Below are positions 25,464 to 32,682 of a DNA stretch of 32,682 nucleotides, piece by piece. The translations under genes and the position numbers were made by a program. Under the pieces are notes generated by a model. It ran no database searches. It saw only the letters and a program-made list of their open reading frames with translations, and was not told the DNA's origin. The DNA comes from Myxococcales bacterium (lineage in GTDB: Bacteria; Myxococcota_A; Polyangia; Polyangiales; Polyangiaceae): positions 1 to 32,682 of the forward strand of contig JACPVJ010000164.1 in the NCBI GenBank assembly GCA_016191785.1, in the 5' to 3' direction. Positions within the stretch are counted from its first letter, which is position 1. Each line of letters begins with the position of its first letter.

Positions 25464-26990
25464 ATGAAAATGGCGATCAATCATCGGAGCTGGGGTCGAG
25501 TTGGCTGCGCGTTCGTCGTGGCGCTGGCGTGTGGATGCAGCGCGACGGTCGACGACGCGGCGAGCGAGAGTGACGATGCTCTCTACTCGGGCGGGGGCAC
25601 GGAGTACTGGCCGGGCGGCACCGTGCCCGTGTGCTTCGAGAACGGCCTGGCTACCGACGGGACCGGTGATCCGAACCCGGCGTCAGCGCATCCGCAGTTT
25701 CCCACGCTCTCGCGCCTGATTCAGAGCGCCGTCAACGACACCTGGGGACGGGTCGCCAACGTGCGGTTCGTCGGCTTCGGGACGTGCCCGTCGAACGACC
25801 CCTGGGCCAACCCGGGCACGGTGGCGATCCACTGGGAGCTCACCAACGCGAACTCGGGCATCGGCCGCAGCGGCGCGTTCTGGACTCGCATGCGCCTGAA
25901 CCCTGCCGACCTGGCAAGGAGCGAGTGGGAGTTCCGCGGGGTCGTCGCCCACGAGTTCGGACACGCACTCGGCTTCGCCCACGAGTTCGACCGGCCAGAC
26001 AACCCGCTGGCCATGGGTGAAGACTGCTGGGGCGGCGCTGGGAGCTCGGGCGCATACTACGGCACGCCCTTCGATCCATACTCGATCATGACGTTCACCT
26101 ACTGCCGCACGGGGAAGCGGCCGGATGCGCACCCCGGGGTGCTCAGCCCCTGGGACATCGTGGGAGTGCAGCGCCAGTACGGGCGCAAGCACCCGGGTGC
26201 GGTGGTGGGAGTGGACAACCGCTGCCTCGACATTCCGATCCCGAGCGGTGGGCCGGGCACGCGCCTTCAGGCGTTCACCTGCAACGGGGGCGACAACCAG
26301 CGTTTCCGTCGCGACGCGTCGAGCCGGCTCTTCGCGCCGGGCGGGTTGTTCAGCTCGATCACCACCGATTCTTACGTGGACGTCCCCGGCGGCGTGGCGA
26401 CCGACGGAACCGCCCTTCAGATCTGGACGCGCAACGACCCGGTGACGGAGAACCAGCGCTGGTCGTTCGACGACGTTCAGATCAAAGGCATCGGTGACAA
26501 GTGCCTCGAGGTCGCCGACTTCGACTTCCGCGCCGGCGCGCGCGTGCAGCTCTGGAGCTGCCACGGGCTGGTCAATCAACGCTGGTCGGTCTCACCCGAC
26601 GGCGAGATCCGCTCCCGCGGCGACGACGGTGGCTGGTGCTTGGATGTGCCCTGGGGCAGCGCCACCAGTGGCAACCCCCTTCAGCTCTATCGCTGTCACG
26701 GCGGACCGTCACAGCGTTTCGAGACCAACGACCTGGGTGAGCTCGGGTTCGGTGGGCTCTGCCTCGACGTGCGCGGCGGTGGCGTCAGCGACGGGTCCAT
26801 CGTCCAGCTGTACGGCTGCGGCGGCGGCGTGCCCCACCAGCAGTGGCACCTGACCGGACCGATCCACGGCGTTGGCGGCAGCTGCCTCGACATCCGAGGC
26901 GGTGCAGGCTCGGGGAACCGTGCCGCGGCGCAGATCTTTTCTTGCCACGGCGGGCCGAACCAGGAGTGGGACTACTACTTCGAGCGTTGA
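25464..26990 (+). CDS. Metzincin-type zinc protease with ricin-type lectin repeats
   Basis: 508 aa. AAGGAG at 25449-25454 lies nine bases before the ATG. The signal peptide ends in LACGC, with Cys25 as probable lipidation site. The protease domain (about 45-242) has the zinc and catalytic motif HEFGHALGFAHE (163-174) and a Met-turn SIMTF (Met209), as in metzincins; three His bind zinc and Glu164 is the base. The C-terminal half (about 245-508) is beta-trefoil: Cys-Leu-Asp/Glu starts (CLDIP, CLEVAD, CLDVPW, CLDVRG, CLDIRG) and Q-x-W/F ends (NQRF, NQRW, NQRW, SQRF, HQQW, NQEW), six in all. These are ricin-B carbohydrate-binding repeats. It probably cleaves glycosylated or wall-associated proteins outside the cell, fitting a predatory lifestyle, which is inference. 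Confidence 0.92.
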   Translation: MKMAINHRSWGRVGCAFVVALACGCSATVDDAASESDDALYSGGGTEYWPGGTVPVCFENGLATDGTGDPNPASAHPQFPTLSRLIQSAVNDTWGRVANVRFVGFGTCPSNDPWANPGTVAIHWELTNANSGIGRSGAFWTRMRLNPADLARSEWEFRGVVAHEFGHALGFAHEFDRPDNPLAMGEDCWGGAGSSGAYYGTPFDPYSIMTFTYCRTGKRPDAHPGVLSPWDIVGVQRQYGRKHPGAVVGVDNRCLDIPIPSGGPGTRLQAFTCNGGDNQRFRRDASSRLFAPGGLFSSITTDSYVDVPGGVATDGTALQIWTRNDPVTENQRWSFDDVQIKGIGDKCLEVADFDFRAGARVQLWSCHGLVNQRWSVSPDGEIRSRGDDGGWCLDVPWGSATSGNPLQLYRCHGGPSQRFETNDLGELGFGGLCLDVRGGGVSDGSIVQLYGCGGGVPHQQWHLTGPIHGVGGSCLDIRGGAGSGNRAAAQIFSCHGGPNQEWDYYFER

Positions 26991-27075
26991 CCCCGGACCG
27001 CGTCGGCGGGGTCGGTGTCGTTGACGGCGTGGAGGGTGCTTGCCGGGTTCGTCGGCGCCCGTGTAGTGTTGGACC

Positions 27076-27459
27076 ATGGGAGCCATGAAAGCCCTCCGCG
27101 CCGCGCTCTGCACTGCTTTGCTGGTCGCCCCGCTGCTCGTCGCGTGCAGTGACCCGAGCGAGGACGCCAAGGACGTCGCGAAAGCGTGCGGCCAACGCCC
27201 CTGCCCGGTGGGCACGCTGTTCCACGAAAAACGCAATTACAGCGGAACCTACGACATCAGCGGAGGGTACGACCCCGCGACCTACAAAGCGGAGGGCGCC
27301 TACAAGTCCATGGGCACGGGTGACTGCGAGTACGTCTGCGAGGTGATGCAGCCCTGCCCCGCCTCGCCACCGACTTTCCCGTACATCACCGAGAAGTGCT
27401 TCACCTGCGTCGTCGTGAAGTCCGACAACACCCTGGGACAGCCGTCGTGCCCACAGTGA
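27076..27459 (+). CDS. Small Cys-rich lipoprotein
   Basis: 127 aa; the ATG at 27076 or the fourth codon ATG at 27085 could start. The lipobox is LLVAC. The mature part contains seven further Cys (CGQRPC, CEYVCEVMQPC, CFTCV, PSC) and Tyr-rich repeats (YSGTYDISGGYDPATYKAEGAYKS). No known family. It begins an operon of three consecutive Cys-containing lipoproteins; its stop shares one base with the next start (TGATG). CEYVCEVMQPC here and CETACAPILPC in the next gene product have the same C-x3-C-x5-C spacing, and both proteins have a Pro-Tyr near PTFPYI or CTYPNLPLI, so the two are probably paralogues. Confidence 0.75.
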   Translation: MGAMKALRAALCTALLVAPLLVACSDPSEDAKDVAKACGQRPCPVGTLFHEKRNYSGTYDISGGYDPATYKAEGAYKSMGTGDCEYVCEVMQPCPASPPTFPYITEKCFTCVVVKSDNTLGQPSCPQ

Positions 27460-27884
27460 TGTTCGGCTCTGGGCGACAGGTGCGCCGGGTCGTGGGCGTC
27501 GTCCTGGCGATGCTGGGTGCCTCGTCGTGCGAATCCGGCAGCGAAACGGAGGCGGTGCACTGCTCGGCCGAGTGCCCCGACGGGACGAGTCGCGCGACCT
27601 ACGATCGCGTCGTTTCGGGCGAAGCGGACGTCGTCGTGTCCTCGTCGTGCGAGACCGCGTGCGCGCCGATTCTCCCTTGCACGTACCCGAACCTGCCGCT
27701 CATCAGCGACGACGGAAGCGGCAAGGCGACCTACACCTGCGAACCGCTCGAGGGGTACTCCGCCATCCCCAAGGACGACGAGGTCGACTTCGGCTGGGCC
27801 GCGGCGGCCCATTGCATCGACGGCACCCTGAACGAGGACGAGACCGGACCCGACTGCGGAGGCACGCTGTGTCCCCCGTGCTGA
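27459..27884 (+). CDS. Cys-rich lipoprotein, second gene of operon
   Basis: 141 aa from the ATG overlapping the previous stop by one base. The signal peptide ends in GASSC (Cys24). Two Cys-containing blocks resemble the preceding protein (CSAECPDGTSRATYDRVVSGEAD and CETACAPILPCTYPNLPLIS, then TYTCEPLEGY). The C-terminus reads CIDGTLNEDETGPDCGGTLCPPC. This matches the DGxxNxDExxxDCGGxxCxxC motif seen repeatedly at ends of myxobacterial secreted proteins. Function unknown. The frame is open before 27459, but that portion is a shadow of the preceding gene. Confidence 0.75.
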   Translation: MFGSGRQVRRVVGVVLAMLGASSCESGSETEAVHCSAECPDGTSRATYDRVVSGEADVVVSSSCETACAPILPCTYPNLPLISDDGSGKATYTCEPLEGYSAIPKDDEVDFGWAAAAHCIDGTLNEDETGPDCGGTLCPPC

Positions 27885-28888
27885 GCCGGCTCTTGGTGTC
27901 GGCGCTGTTCGCGACGCTCGTCGTCGCGTGCAAGAAGGCAGACGAGGAGCCGACGACCGAGACCAGCTTCGAGGTCGAGTGCATCGGCATGTCCAAACGA
28001 GAGCCGGGGGCGGGCTACTACCTGCTCGAGTCGGACGTGGGGGGGCGGTGCCAGCTCCTGATCTCCGACACGGTGTACGATCCGAAGCAGGTGACTCTGC
28101 TGCAGCAGGGCGGCGGCAACTGGGGTCAGCCCAACACCGCCGCGCTGCTCATCAACTTCGCGGGAAAGAAGTTCGTCGCTCGGTCGGGCAGCATCCGCTT
28201 CGACGACTACGGAGAGACGGCGGCGTCAGGGCGCTACGATCTGGTCGGTGTCGAGTCGACGACGGGCGAAGAGGCAAGGCTGTCGGGTCCCATCGACTTC
28301 TGCAACTATGGCGCGAACCCGGAGTGCCCCCACCAGTCGTCGGGTCTGACCGCGCTGTCGAAGCATGTCGGCTTCGAGGGTCCGGACGGCTTCAAGGCCG
28401 ATTTCGCCACATCCCGAGCCAACGAGTGCCGGGTGCTGATCGACAAGAAGACGTCCGCCGCGCGGGTGGATGTGCAGGTCGCGGTGCTGAACGGCGTCAA
28501 CATCGCTCGCTTTCGCGACAAGTGCGGCGCGCCGGTTCCAGTGACCGCGGGGTTTCGATTCATGGCCACGAGCGTGAACGGCCCAGGGAGCTACGGACCC
28601 ATCACGTCGAAGCCGGTGGCCGTCCCTGGCGGTGACCCCACCCACCTGCCGGGTTTCCTGCTCGAAGCGCCCACGGTGTACTGGCTCGGCAACTGCCTGA
28701 GCTCGCCCGAGCGCATGCTGAACGTCCATCCGATCGACGGGACCTCGTGCAAGTTCTCGATCACGGAGAGCCCCGGGAAGTTCGAGCTCAGTTGCACCGG
28801 CGCGCAGCACTCGGAGCCCGGGAACTACTACACCAAGCAGGGCCCGTTCGAGCTCTCGGCGGACTGCGACGTCCGCTACGTGAACTAG
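27869..28888 (+). CDS. Lipoprotein, third gene of operon
   Basis: 339 aa from the GTG at 27869, chosen because GGAGG (27858-27862) lies six bases upstream; GTG at 27878 is an alternative. It overlaps the second gene by 16 bp. The lipobox is LVVAC. The mature protein has about 14 Cys and many short beta-like stretches (CQLLISDTVYDPKQVTLLQQ, LLINFAGKKFVARSGSIRF, CRVLIDKKTSAARVDVQVAVL, CKFSITESPGKFELSC). Two pieces, near GGRCQLLISD and ANECRVLIDK, look alike and may be an internal duplication. No family recognised. Overlaps throughout the operon indicate coordinated synthesis of three envelope proteins. Confidence 0.78.
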   Translation: MSPVLSRLLVSALFATLVVACKKADEEPTTETSFEVECIGMSKREPGAGYYLLESDVGGRCQLLISDTVYDPKQVTLLQQGGGNWGQPNTAALLINFAGKKFVARSGSIRFDDYGETAASGRYDLVGVESTTGEEARLSGPIDFCNYGANPECPHQSSGLTALSKHVGFEGPDGFKADFATSRANECRVLIDKKTSAARVDVQVAVLNGVNIARFRDKCGAPVPVTAGFRFMATSVNGPGSYGPITSKPVAVPGGDPTHLPGFLLEAPTVYWLGNCLSSPERMLNVHPIDGTSCKFSITESPGKFELSCTGAQHSEPGNYYTKQGPFELSADCDVRYVN

Positions 28889-29034
28889 CGGGGCGCGGCT
28901 CCGGGCGGGCCCCCGCGCGCATCACGCAACCGGCTGCGTTCCGCGTTGGTCATCTCGGTGCCGACGCCCGCGGGCGACCGCTGAACGCCCGAGAGCGGAT
29001 TGGCAAGACCTCGCCCGGCCGCTAAGTTACCCGT

Positions 29035-29754
29035 GTGTCGAACCTAGCCTCGCGGATCGGAATCGGGGGAGCGCTCTTGGCGCTCGCCTGGGCATGCAGC
29101 TCGGAAAACACGACGACGGGGTCGTCGACCGGCGGGACGGGCGCGAGCGCCGGCGCTGCGACCGGCGGCGCTGCCGGCTCCGGGCTTACCGGTGGCACCG
29201 GCGGCGCGGGGGGCACCGCACCCACCGGGGGTGCTGGGGGCACCACGCCCACCGGGGGCGCTGGGGGCACCGCAGCCGCCGGGGGCACCGGCGGGACCAG
29301 CGACGCGGCAATCGACGCGCCCTCCGACGCCTCGGCTCCCCCCGTCGTCGGTGTCGCGGGGTCCGTCTGGTGTGGAGCCGCGGCCCCCAAGTGCAGCATC
29401 GCGAACGGCGGCAAGTGCTGTTACTCGGAGTCCGGCGACGCCGGACCGAGCTTCGTTTGTCAGAGCGCAGCCGGGACGTGTACGAAGGTCACCCTACAGT
29501 GCGACAGCAACAACGACTGCACGGGCGGAAAGATCTGCTGCCTCAAGTCGGCCATCTCGAGCACCGACGCCACTGCAACGTGCATGGACCCGAGCAGCTG
29601 CCAGAAACCCGACGGCGGCACCGTGCTGATCTTCTACACGCAGCTGTGCGACCCCACCAAGGTGTCTCCGACGGAGTGCATCTACCCCGCCGGCTCGAAG
29701 TGCCAGCCGCAGGCCTCTTCGCTCCTGCCGACCGAGTACTACACCTGCAAGTGA
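29035..29754 (+). CDS. Lipoprotein with Gly/Thr repeat linker and Cys-rich domain
   Basis: 239 aa from a GTG at 29035. The signal peptide ends in LAWAC. A Gly/Thr/Ala linker (about 26-95), in part a 9-residue repeat GGAGGTxPT, leads to a domain of about 130 residues with Cys in a regular pattern: WCGAAAPKCSIANGGKCC, CDSNNDCTGGKICCLK, ATCMDPSSC, QLCDPTKVSPTEC, KCQPQ and YYTCK. Paired CC residues resemble small disulfide-rich extracellular domains. No catalytic motif is visible. A strong hairpin with a T run (29756-29781) begins two bases after the stop, so it is the last gene of its transcript. Confidence 0.8.
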   Translation: MSNLASRIGIGGALLALAWACSSENTTTGSSTGGTGASAGAATGGAAGSGLTGGTGGAGGTAPTGGAGGTTPTGGAGGTAAAGGTGGTSDAAIDAPSDASAPPVVGVAGSVWCGAAAPKCSIANGGKCCYSESGDAGPSFVCQSAAGTCTKVTLQCDSNNDCTGGKICCLKSAISSTDATATCMDPSSCQKPDGGTVLIFYTQLCDPTKVSPTECIYPAGSKCQPQASSLLPTEYYTCK

Positions 29755-29755
29755 G

Positions 29756-29781
29756 AGTCGGCGCGCTATCGCGCCGGCTTT
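29756..29781 (+). terminator. Intrinsic terminator
   Basis: AGTCGGCGCG (29756-29765) pairs with CGCGCCGGCT (29770-29779) around CTAT. This 10-bp stem has one G-U pair and is followed by TTT. It begins two bases after the stop of the preceding lipoprotein gene and is the best intrinsic terminator in the window. Confidence 0.8.
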
Positions 29782-29833
29782 CCCATTGCCTCGGCCCGAA
29801 GATAGAGCCTCCGGTCGCCGAGGTCGAAGGATC

Positions 29834-31369
29834 TCACGGGCCGAGCAGCAGCCACGCGGCGCTGAGCGGAGCCAGGTCGAAGGTGACCGCGTGGACCCCA
29901 GAGCGCTGCGCGGACACGCCGAGGTCGCGTGGGGTCGAGTCCAGCGTCTCGTCGAGCACTGCGCGGCGAATGCGCACGTTCGGAGAACCGAGCCCTTGGA
30001 CCCTCAGGTTCACGCTGCGCGGCTCGCGGGCGAGGCTCGCGACCACCAGCGAGGCGCGCCTCGCGTCGGGCGAACGGAGCCCCAACGCGAAGAGCGTGTC
30101 GCCCTCTGGCAGCGACGTGGCGCACCGGTCGGGGGTGAGCGCCGCCACCTCCGAGAGCAGGCGTTCGTGGAGGCCCAGGGCATTGAGGCGCCCGTCGGCG
30201 GCGAAGAAGCGCCCGTAGCCGCGCCCGCCGGCGGCGAGCGGCGGCTCGTAGCCGGGGGGGAACGCGCGGAGGTTCGCGCGGTAGTAGTACGAGCCGCGCA
30301 CCACGCCCTGCCAGCCGAGCTTGCACGCGACGGCGTAGGCGGCCATCGCGCTGCCGTAGCGGCGCTGATCCTGATCCGTGGCGCGCGCGACCTTCTGCTT
30401 GTCGAGGGCCAGGTGCTGGCGCAGGAAGTCGCCCGCGAGCCACTCGGTGTTCCACAGCTCGGTCGCCTGCAGCCGATGCGCGTCGAGCAGCGCGCGGAGC
30501 TCCTTCGCCAGACGGATGTTCCCGCGAGGCGAGACGTCGCGGCCGTAGGTGTGGAAGCTGAACACCGGGAGCGACTTGCCAGCGCTCGTGATGGCTGAGA
30601 GCGCGGTGTCGAACCGCGGCCGCCACTCGGGCCACTCGGCGAGTGACAGCGGGATGCCGGGCCCGACCGCGCGCACGGTGGCGTCGGGGTGGGCGCGGTT
30701 ATGGGCCTCGATGGTGTCGAGGAAGCGAAGGAACGCTGGGAGCAGGCGCTTCTCGTGCCCCGAGTTGAACCCGCCGAGCCCGTCCGGCTCGTTGACGAAC
30801 TCCACGTTTCGCACCGCGTGGTCGAAACCGCCGGCGAAGCCGTGGTTGAAGTGCTCGAGGCACCGGGTGACCACGCGGCTCCAGCGCTCGAGGTCCTCAG
30901 GGGCTCGCCCGCCCAGGTTGGGGCCGACCCAGCGGTCCGAGCGTCCGACGTCGTACGACGTTTGCCAGAGGATCTCTGCCCCCGCCGAGCGCGCCGCGCG
31001 CACGTGCCGATCGATGGCCTCGAAGTGATAGCTCGCTCGGGCTTCGGGGTCGGCATTCTCGTCGGGGAAAATGCCGGCGAGCGTCAGCGTGTTCGGGTAG
31101 CAGTCCTGAGGAAAGCGCGACGCTGCGATGCGCGCTTCGCGGAAGCCGAGGGTCAGATCGGGCTCCCCGTCGACGATCGGCGCCGGCGAGCCGTGGACCC
31201 CCGACAGTCGATCGAACGCTCCGATCGAGCGCGAGGCATCGACCTCGACCGTCGCAGCGCTGTCGGCGCGCGACGCGAGGGTCGACGATCGGCGCCGGCA
31301 GCCGGCGACCGCCGCGCCCGCGGGCAGGAGCGCGAGTTGGGTAAACGCGCGACGGGAGAGCGGGCGCAC
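29834..31369 (-). CDS. Tat-exported lipoprotein, GH39-like glycosidase
   Basis: 511 aa. The N-terminus has a twin-arginine signal, RRAFTQLALLPAGAAVAGC, whose Cys24 forms a lipobox, so the protein is exported folded and probably lipidated. The body is a (beta/alpha)8 glycoside hydrolase of clan GH-A. Glu194 in EFVNEPDG is the expected acid/base and Glu309 in LWNTEWL the nucleophile. The order and spacing resemble GH39 (beta-xylosidase, iduronidase). A small beta-rich domain lies at the C-terminus (about 420-511). Substrate cannot be read from sequence. It is 54 bp downstream of the serine-hydrolase gene on the same strand and faces the lipoprotein at 29035 across the terminator. Confidence 0.82.
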   Translation of the reverse strand: MRPLSRRAFTQLALLPAGAAVAGCRRRSSTLASRADSAATVEVDASRSIGAFDRLSGVHGSPAPIVDGEPDLTLGFREARIAASRFPQDCYPNTLTLAGIFPDENADPEARASYHFEAIDRHVRAARSAGAEILWQTSYDVGRSDRWVGPNLGGRAPEDLERWSRVVTRCLEHFNHGFAGGFDHAVRNVEFVNEPDGLGGFNSGHEKRLLPAFLRFLDTIEAHNRAHPDATVRAVGPGIPLSLAEWPEWRPRFDTALSAITSAGKSLPVFSFHTYGRDVSPRGNIRLAKELRALLDAHRLQATELWNTEWLAGDFLRQHLALDKQKVARATDQDQRRYGSAMAAYAVACKLGWQGVVRGSYYYRANLRAFPPGYEPPLAAGGRGYGRFFAADGRLNALGLHERLLSEVAALTPDRCATSLPEGDTLFALGLRSPDARRASLVVASLAREPRSVNLRVQGLGSPNVRIRRAVLDETLDSTPRDLGVSAQRSGVHAVTFDLAPLSAAWLLLGP

Positions 31370-31423
31370 GTCCCGAGCATACCCCGGGGAACGGTGCGCC
31401 GCGCGAGAAGGCGGCGCCGACTC

Positions 31424-32682
31424 TCAGAGTCGGCCGTCCACGACGCGAATCAGGATCTTGCGGTAGGCGCGCGCCAGGATGCGATCGCGCTCGGCCCAGG
31501 TGGCGCCGCCGGTGGGCAGGTGCGCCGCGATCAGAAGCTCGCGGCCCCATCCGGGCACCGGCTGCCCTGCTGGGTCGAGCACCGGCAGGCAGGCATAGCC
31601 CACGTTCAAGAACTGCCCGCTCGAGCCGAGCCCCAGCTTCGAGAAGATGCGCCAGCGCCCCTGGCTGCGTTTCTCGAGGTAAGCGACGTCGTGGGCGGCC
31701 TGAAGATAGATGGCGGTGTCCGCCGTCAGGCCGCCCCACGGCCCGTACTTGGCCGACCCCTCGGCCCCGTACAGCAGCGTCTTGACGTCGGCCCACTGAA
31801 GCGCGGGCAGCCGCTCTGTCGGCTCTTCGCGGTGCAACACCACCCGCTTCAGTGCTTCCGCTACGGTGAAGCTGGACAGGTGGTTCGCGGGCCCGGCGCT
31901 ACTGTCCGGCGCAATCGTCACCGACGCCCCGCCCGACTCTTTGAAGGTGTAACCCAGAGGCGGCGCCGCCGCGCCGTAGTTGCCGCCGAAGGTCTCGCTC
32001 GCCGGGCGCTTCAGCCACAGATCGTGGATCAGGTCATTGGCCCGCTTGCGACCGCCAATGTCGTGGAAGTAGCGTCCCAGCGCGTTCGAGCTGTAGGGCG
32101 AGTCGTCGTAGTTGGCGATGCTGGTCACCAAGTCACCGAGCGGCTTGCCGGCCACGCTCGCGGTCAGCCCCACGCCGTAGCTCGAAGCGACCCGCAACGA
32201 GGCCGCCGCGTTGGCCGCGGCCAGCCACTTGGTGGTGCTCCACGGTTGGTAGGCGTCGTCGTGATTGCCGGTGGACAGCACTCGATAGTGCGGCACACCG
32301 CCGACGCGGCGGATCAGAATGACGGTGAAATACCCGCCGGCTGGCGCCAAGCCGGCGAGCGAGGTCGTGTCGACGGTGAGGGCCTGGCTCGACGGCACGT
32401 AGGTCGCGGTGCCGCCGCCTGCGAGCGGCACGACCGCGCTGGCGTCGGTCACCGGACACGCCAGATCGCGATCGACGAAGGAGGGCACGGCCTTGGCCCC
32501 GCAGGTGTCGTCCAGGAACTGGAACTTGCCGCTCGGAGTCTGCCCCGGGCAGGCGGGCGCAGGCTCTTCCGCCAAGCTCGGGATCGGATCGGGAACGTAG
32601 GCAACGCCGCCGCTGCCCGCGGTCGCACCGACGCCGCCGCTGCCCGCGGTCGCACCGACGCCGCCGCTGCCCGCGGTCGCAC
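31424..32682 (-). CDS. Serine beta-lactamase-like lipoprotein, 5' end outside window
   Basis: The frame is open from 31424 to the window edge, giving about 419 residues without a credible start codon. The TTG at 32575 is internal to the open frame. The visible N-terminal part is a linker of GATAGSGGV repeats, so a signal peptide should lie to the right of 32682. The folded part shows class A beta-lactamase/transpeptidase landmarks in order: STTK (SxxK), SSN (SxN) in DDSPYSSNALGRYFHDIGG, and KLG in IFSKLGLGSSGQF (KTG position). Ser acylation is therefore plausible. Whether it hydrolyses beta-lactams, acts on peptidoglycan or is an esterase is open. Asp/His-rich STGNHDDAYQPWSTTKW precedes the active Ser. 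Confidence 0.78.
   Translation of the reverse strand, partial: ATAGSGGVGATAGSGGVGATAGSGGVAYVPDPIPSLAEEPAPACPGQTPSGKFQFLDDTCGAKAVPSFVDRDLACPVTDASAVVPLAGGGTATYVPSSQALTVDTTSLAGLAPAGGYFTVILIRRVGGVPHYRVLSTGNHDDAYQPWSTTKWLAAANAAASLRVASSYGVGLTASVAGKPLGDLVTSIANYDDSPYSSNALGRYFHDIGGRKRANDLIHDLWLKRPASETFGGNYGAAAPPLGYTFKESGGASVTIAPDSSAGPANHLSSFTVAEALKRVVLHREEPTERLPALQWADVKTLLYGAEGSAKYGPWGGLTADTAIYLQAAHDVAYLEKRSQGRWRIFSKLGLGSSGQFLNVGYACLPVLDPAGQPVPGWGRELLIAAHLPTGGATWAERDRILARAYRKILIRVVDGRL
32604..32682 (-). repeat. 27-bp tandem repeats encoding GATAGSGGV linker
   Basis: Units at 32604-32630, 32631-32657 and 32658-32682 (cut by the edge) are essentially identical and code for nine residues each on the minus strand. 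The array probably continues beyond the window. Identity between units suggests recent copy-number change. Confidence 0.85.

Noticed and set aside
28889..28915. Terminator after the three-lipoprotein operon
   Set aside because: Only a 5-bp GC stem (CGGGG/CCCCG) with a long loop and no T run, so too weak to list.

Overview
The window is very GC-rich and densely coded on both strands. It carries features typical of social, predatory or soil Myxococcota: many lipoproteins with long Gly/Ser/Ala/Thr linkers, hybrid histidine kinases, a Ser/Thr-kinase-fold protein with a PEGA domain, FHA and PilZ proteins, an AgmX-type lipoprotein and a DUF2330 protein. A member of the Polyangiales is my best guess. 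That is inference from style and families, since there is no rRNA or phylogenetic marker beyond uvrA. I see no tRNA, rRNA, CRISPR array, insertion sequence or prophage.

Layout. Positions 1-1900 hold a perfect 28-bp palindrome, an exported DsbA-like thioredoxin protein and a translationally coupled DnaQ-type exonuclease. Positions 1901-2561 are gene-free and contain two different repeat arrays: three 72-bp tandem copies that can each fold into a long hairpin, then about seven degenerate 51-62 bp units each headed by a short hairpin. Positions 2562-7982 hold a predicted membrane pseudokinase with a PEGA domain, a small secreted protein, uvrA and cysH (APS-reductase type). Positions 8059-13527 hold two hybrid histidine kinases flanking a GntR/YtrA-type regulator plus DUF1648/DUF5808 membrane protein pair. 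That pair is preceded by a sigma70-like promoter overlapped by a perfect 10-bp inverted repeat, a likely autoregulatory operator.

Positions 13696-16460 hold a peroxisomal-type trans-2-enoyl-CoA reductase homologue and a TMTC-like GT-C membrane protein with TPRs. Positions 16536-21254 hold a double-FHA tail-anchored protein, a beta-helix lipoprotein, a PilZ protein with a transmembrane segment and a lysine-rich tail, and cutA. Positions 21322-32682 are mostly cell-envelope and secreted functions: a Cys-rich lipoprotein, an unknown cytoplasmic protein, a coupled DUF2330/AgmX-like pair, a metzincin protease with ricin-type lectin repeats, an overlapping three-gene operon of Cys-rich lipoproteins, a Gly/Thr-linker lipoprotein with a clear terminator, a Tat-exported GH39-like glycosidase, and an edge-truncated serine beta-lactamase-like lipoprotein with a 27-bp repeat linker.

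How they fit together. Housekeeping genes (uvrA, cysH, cutA, exonuclease) are interspersed with signalling proteins and a large set of exported lipoproteins and hydrolases. No single large pathway dominates. The items most deserving a second look are the two intergenic repeat arrays, the pseudokinase, the GntR operator module and the PilZ/transmembrane/Lys-tail protein.
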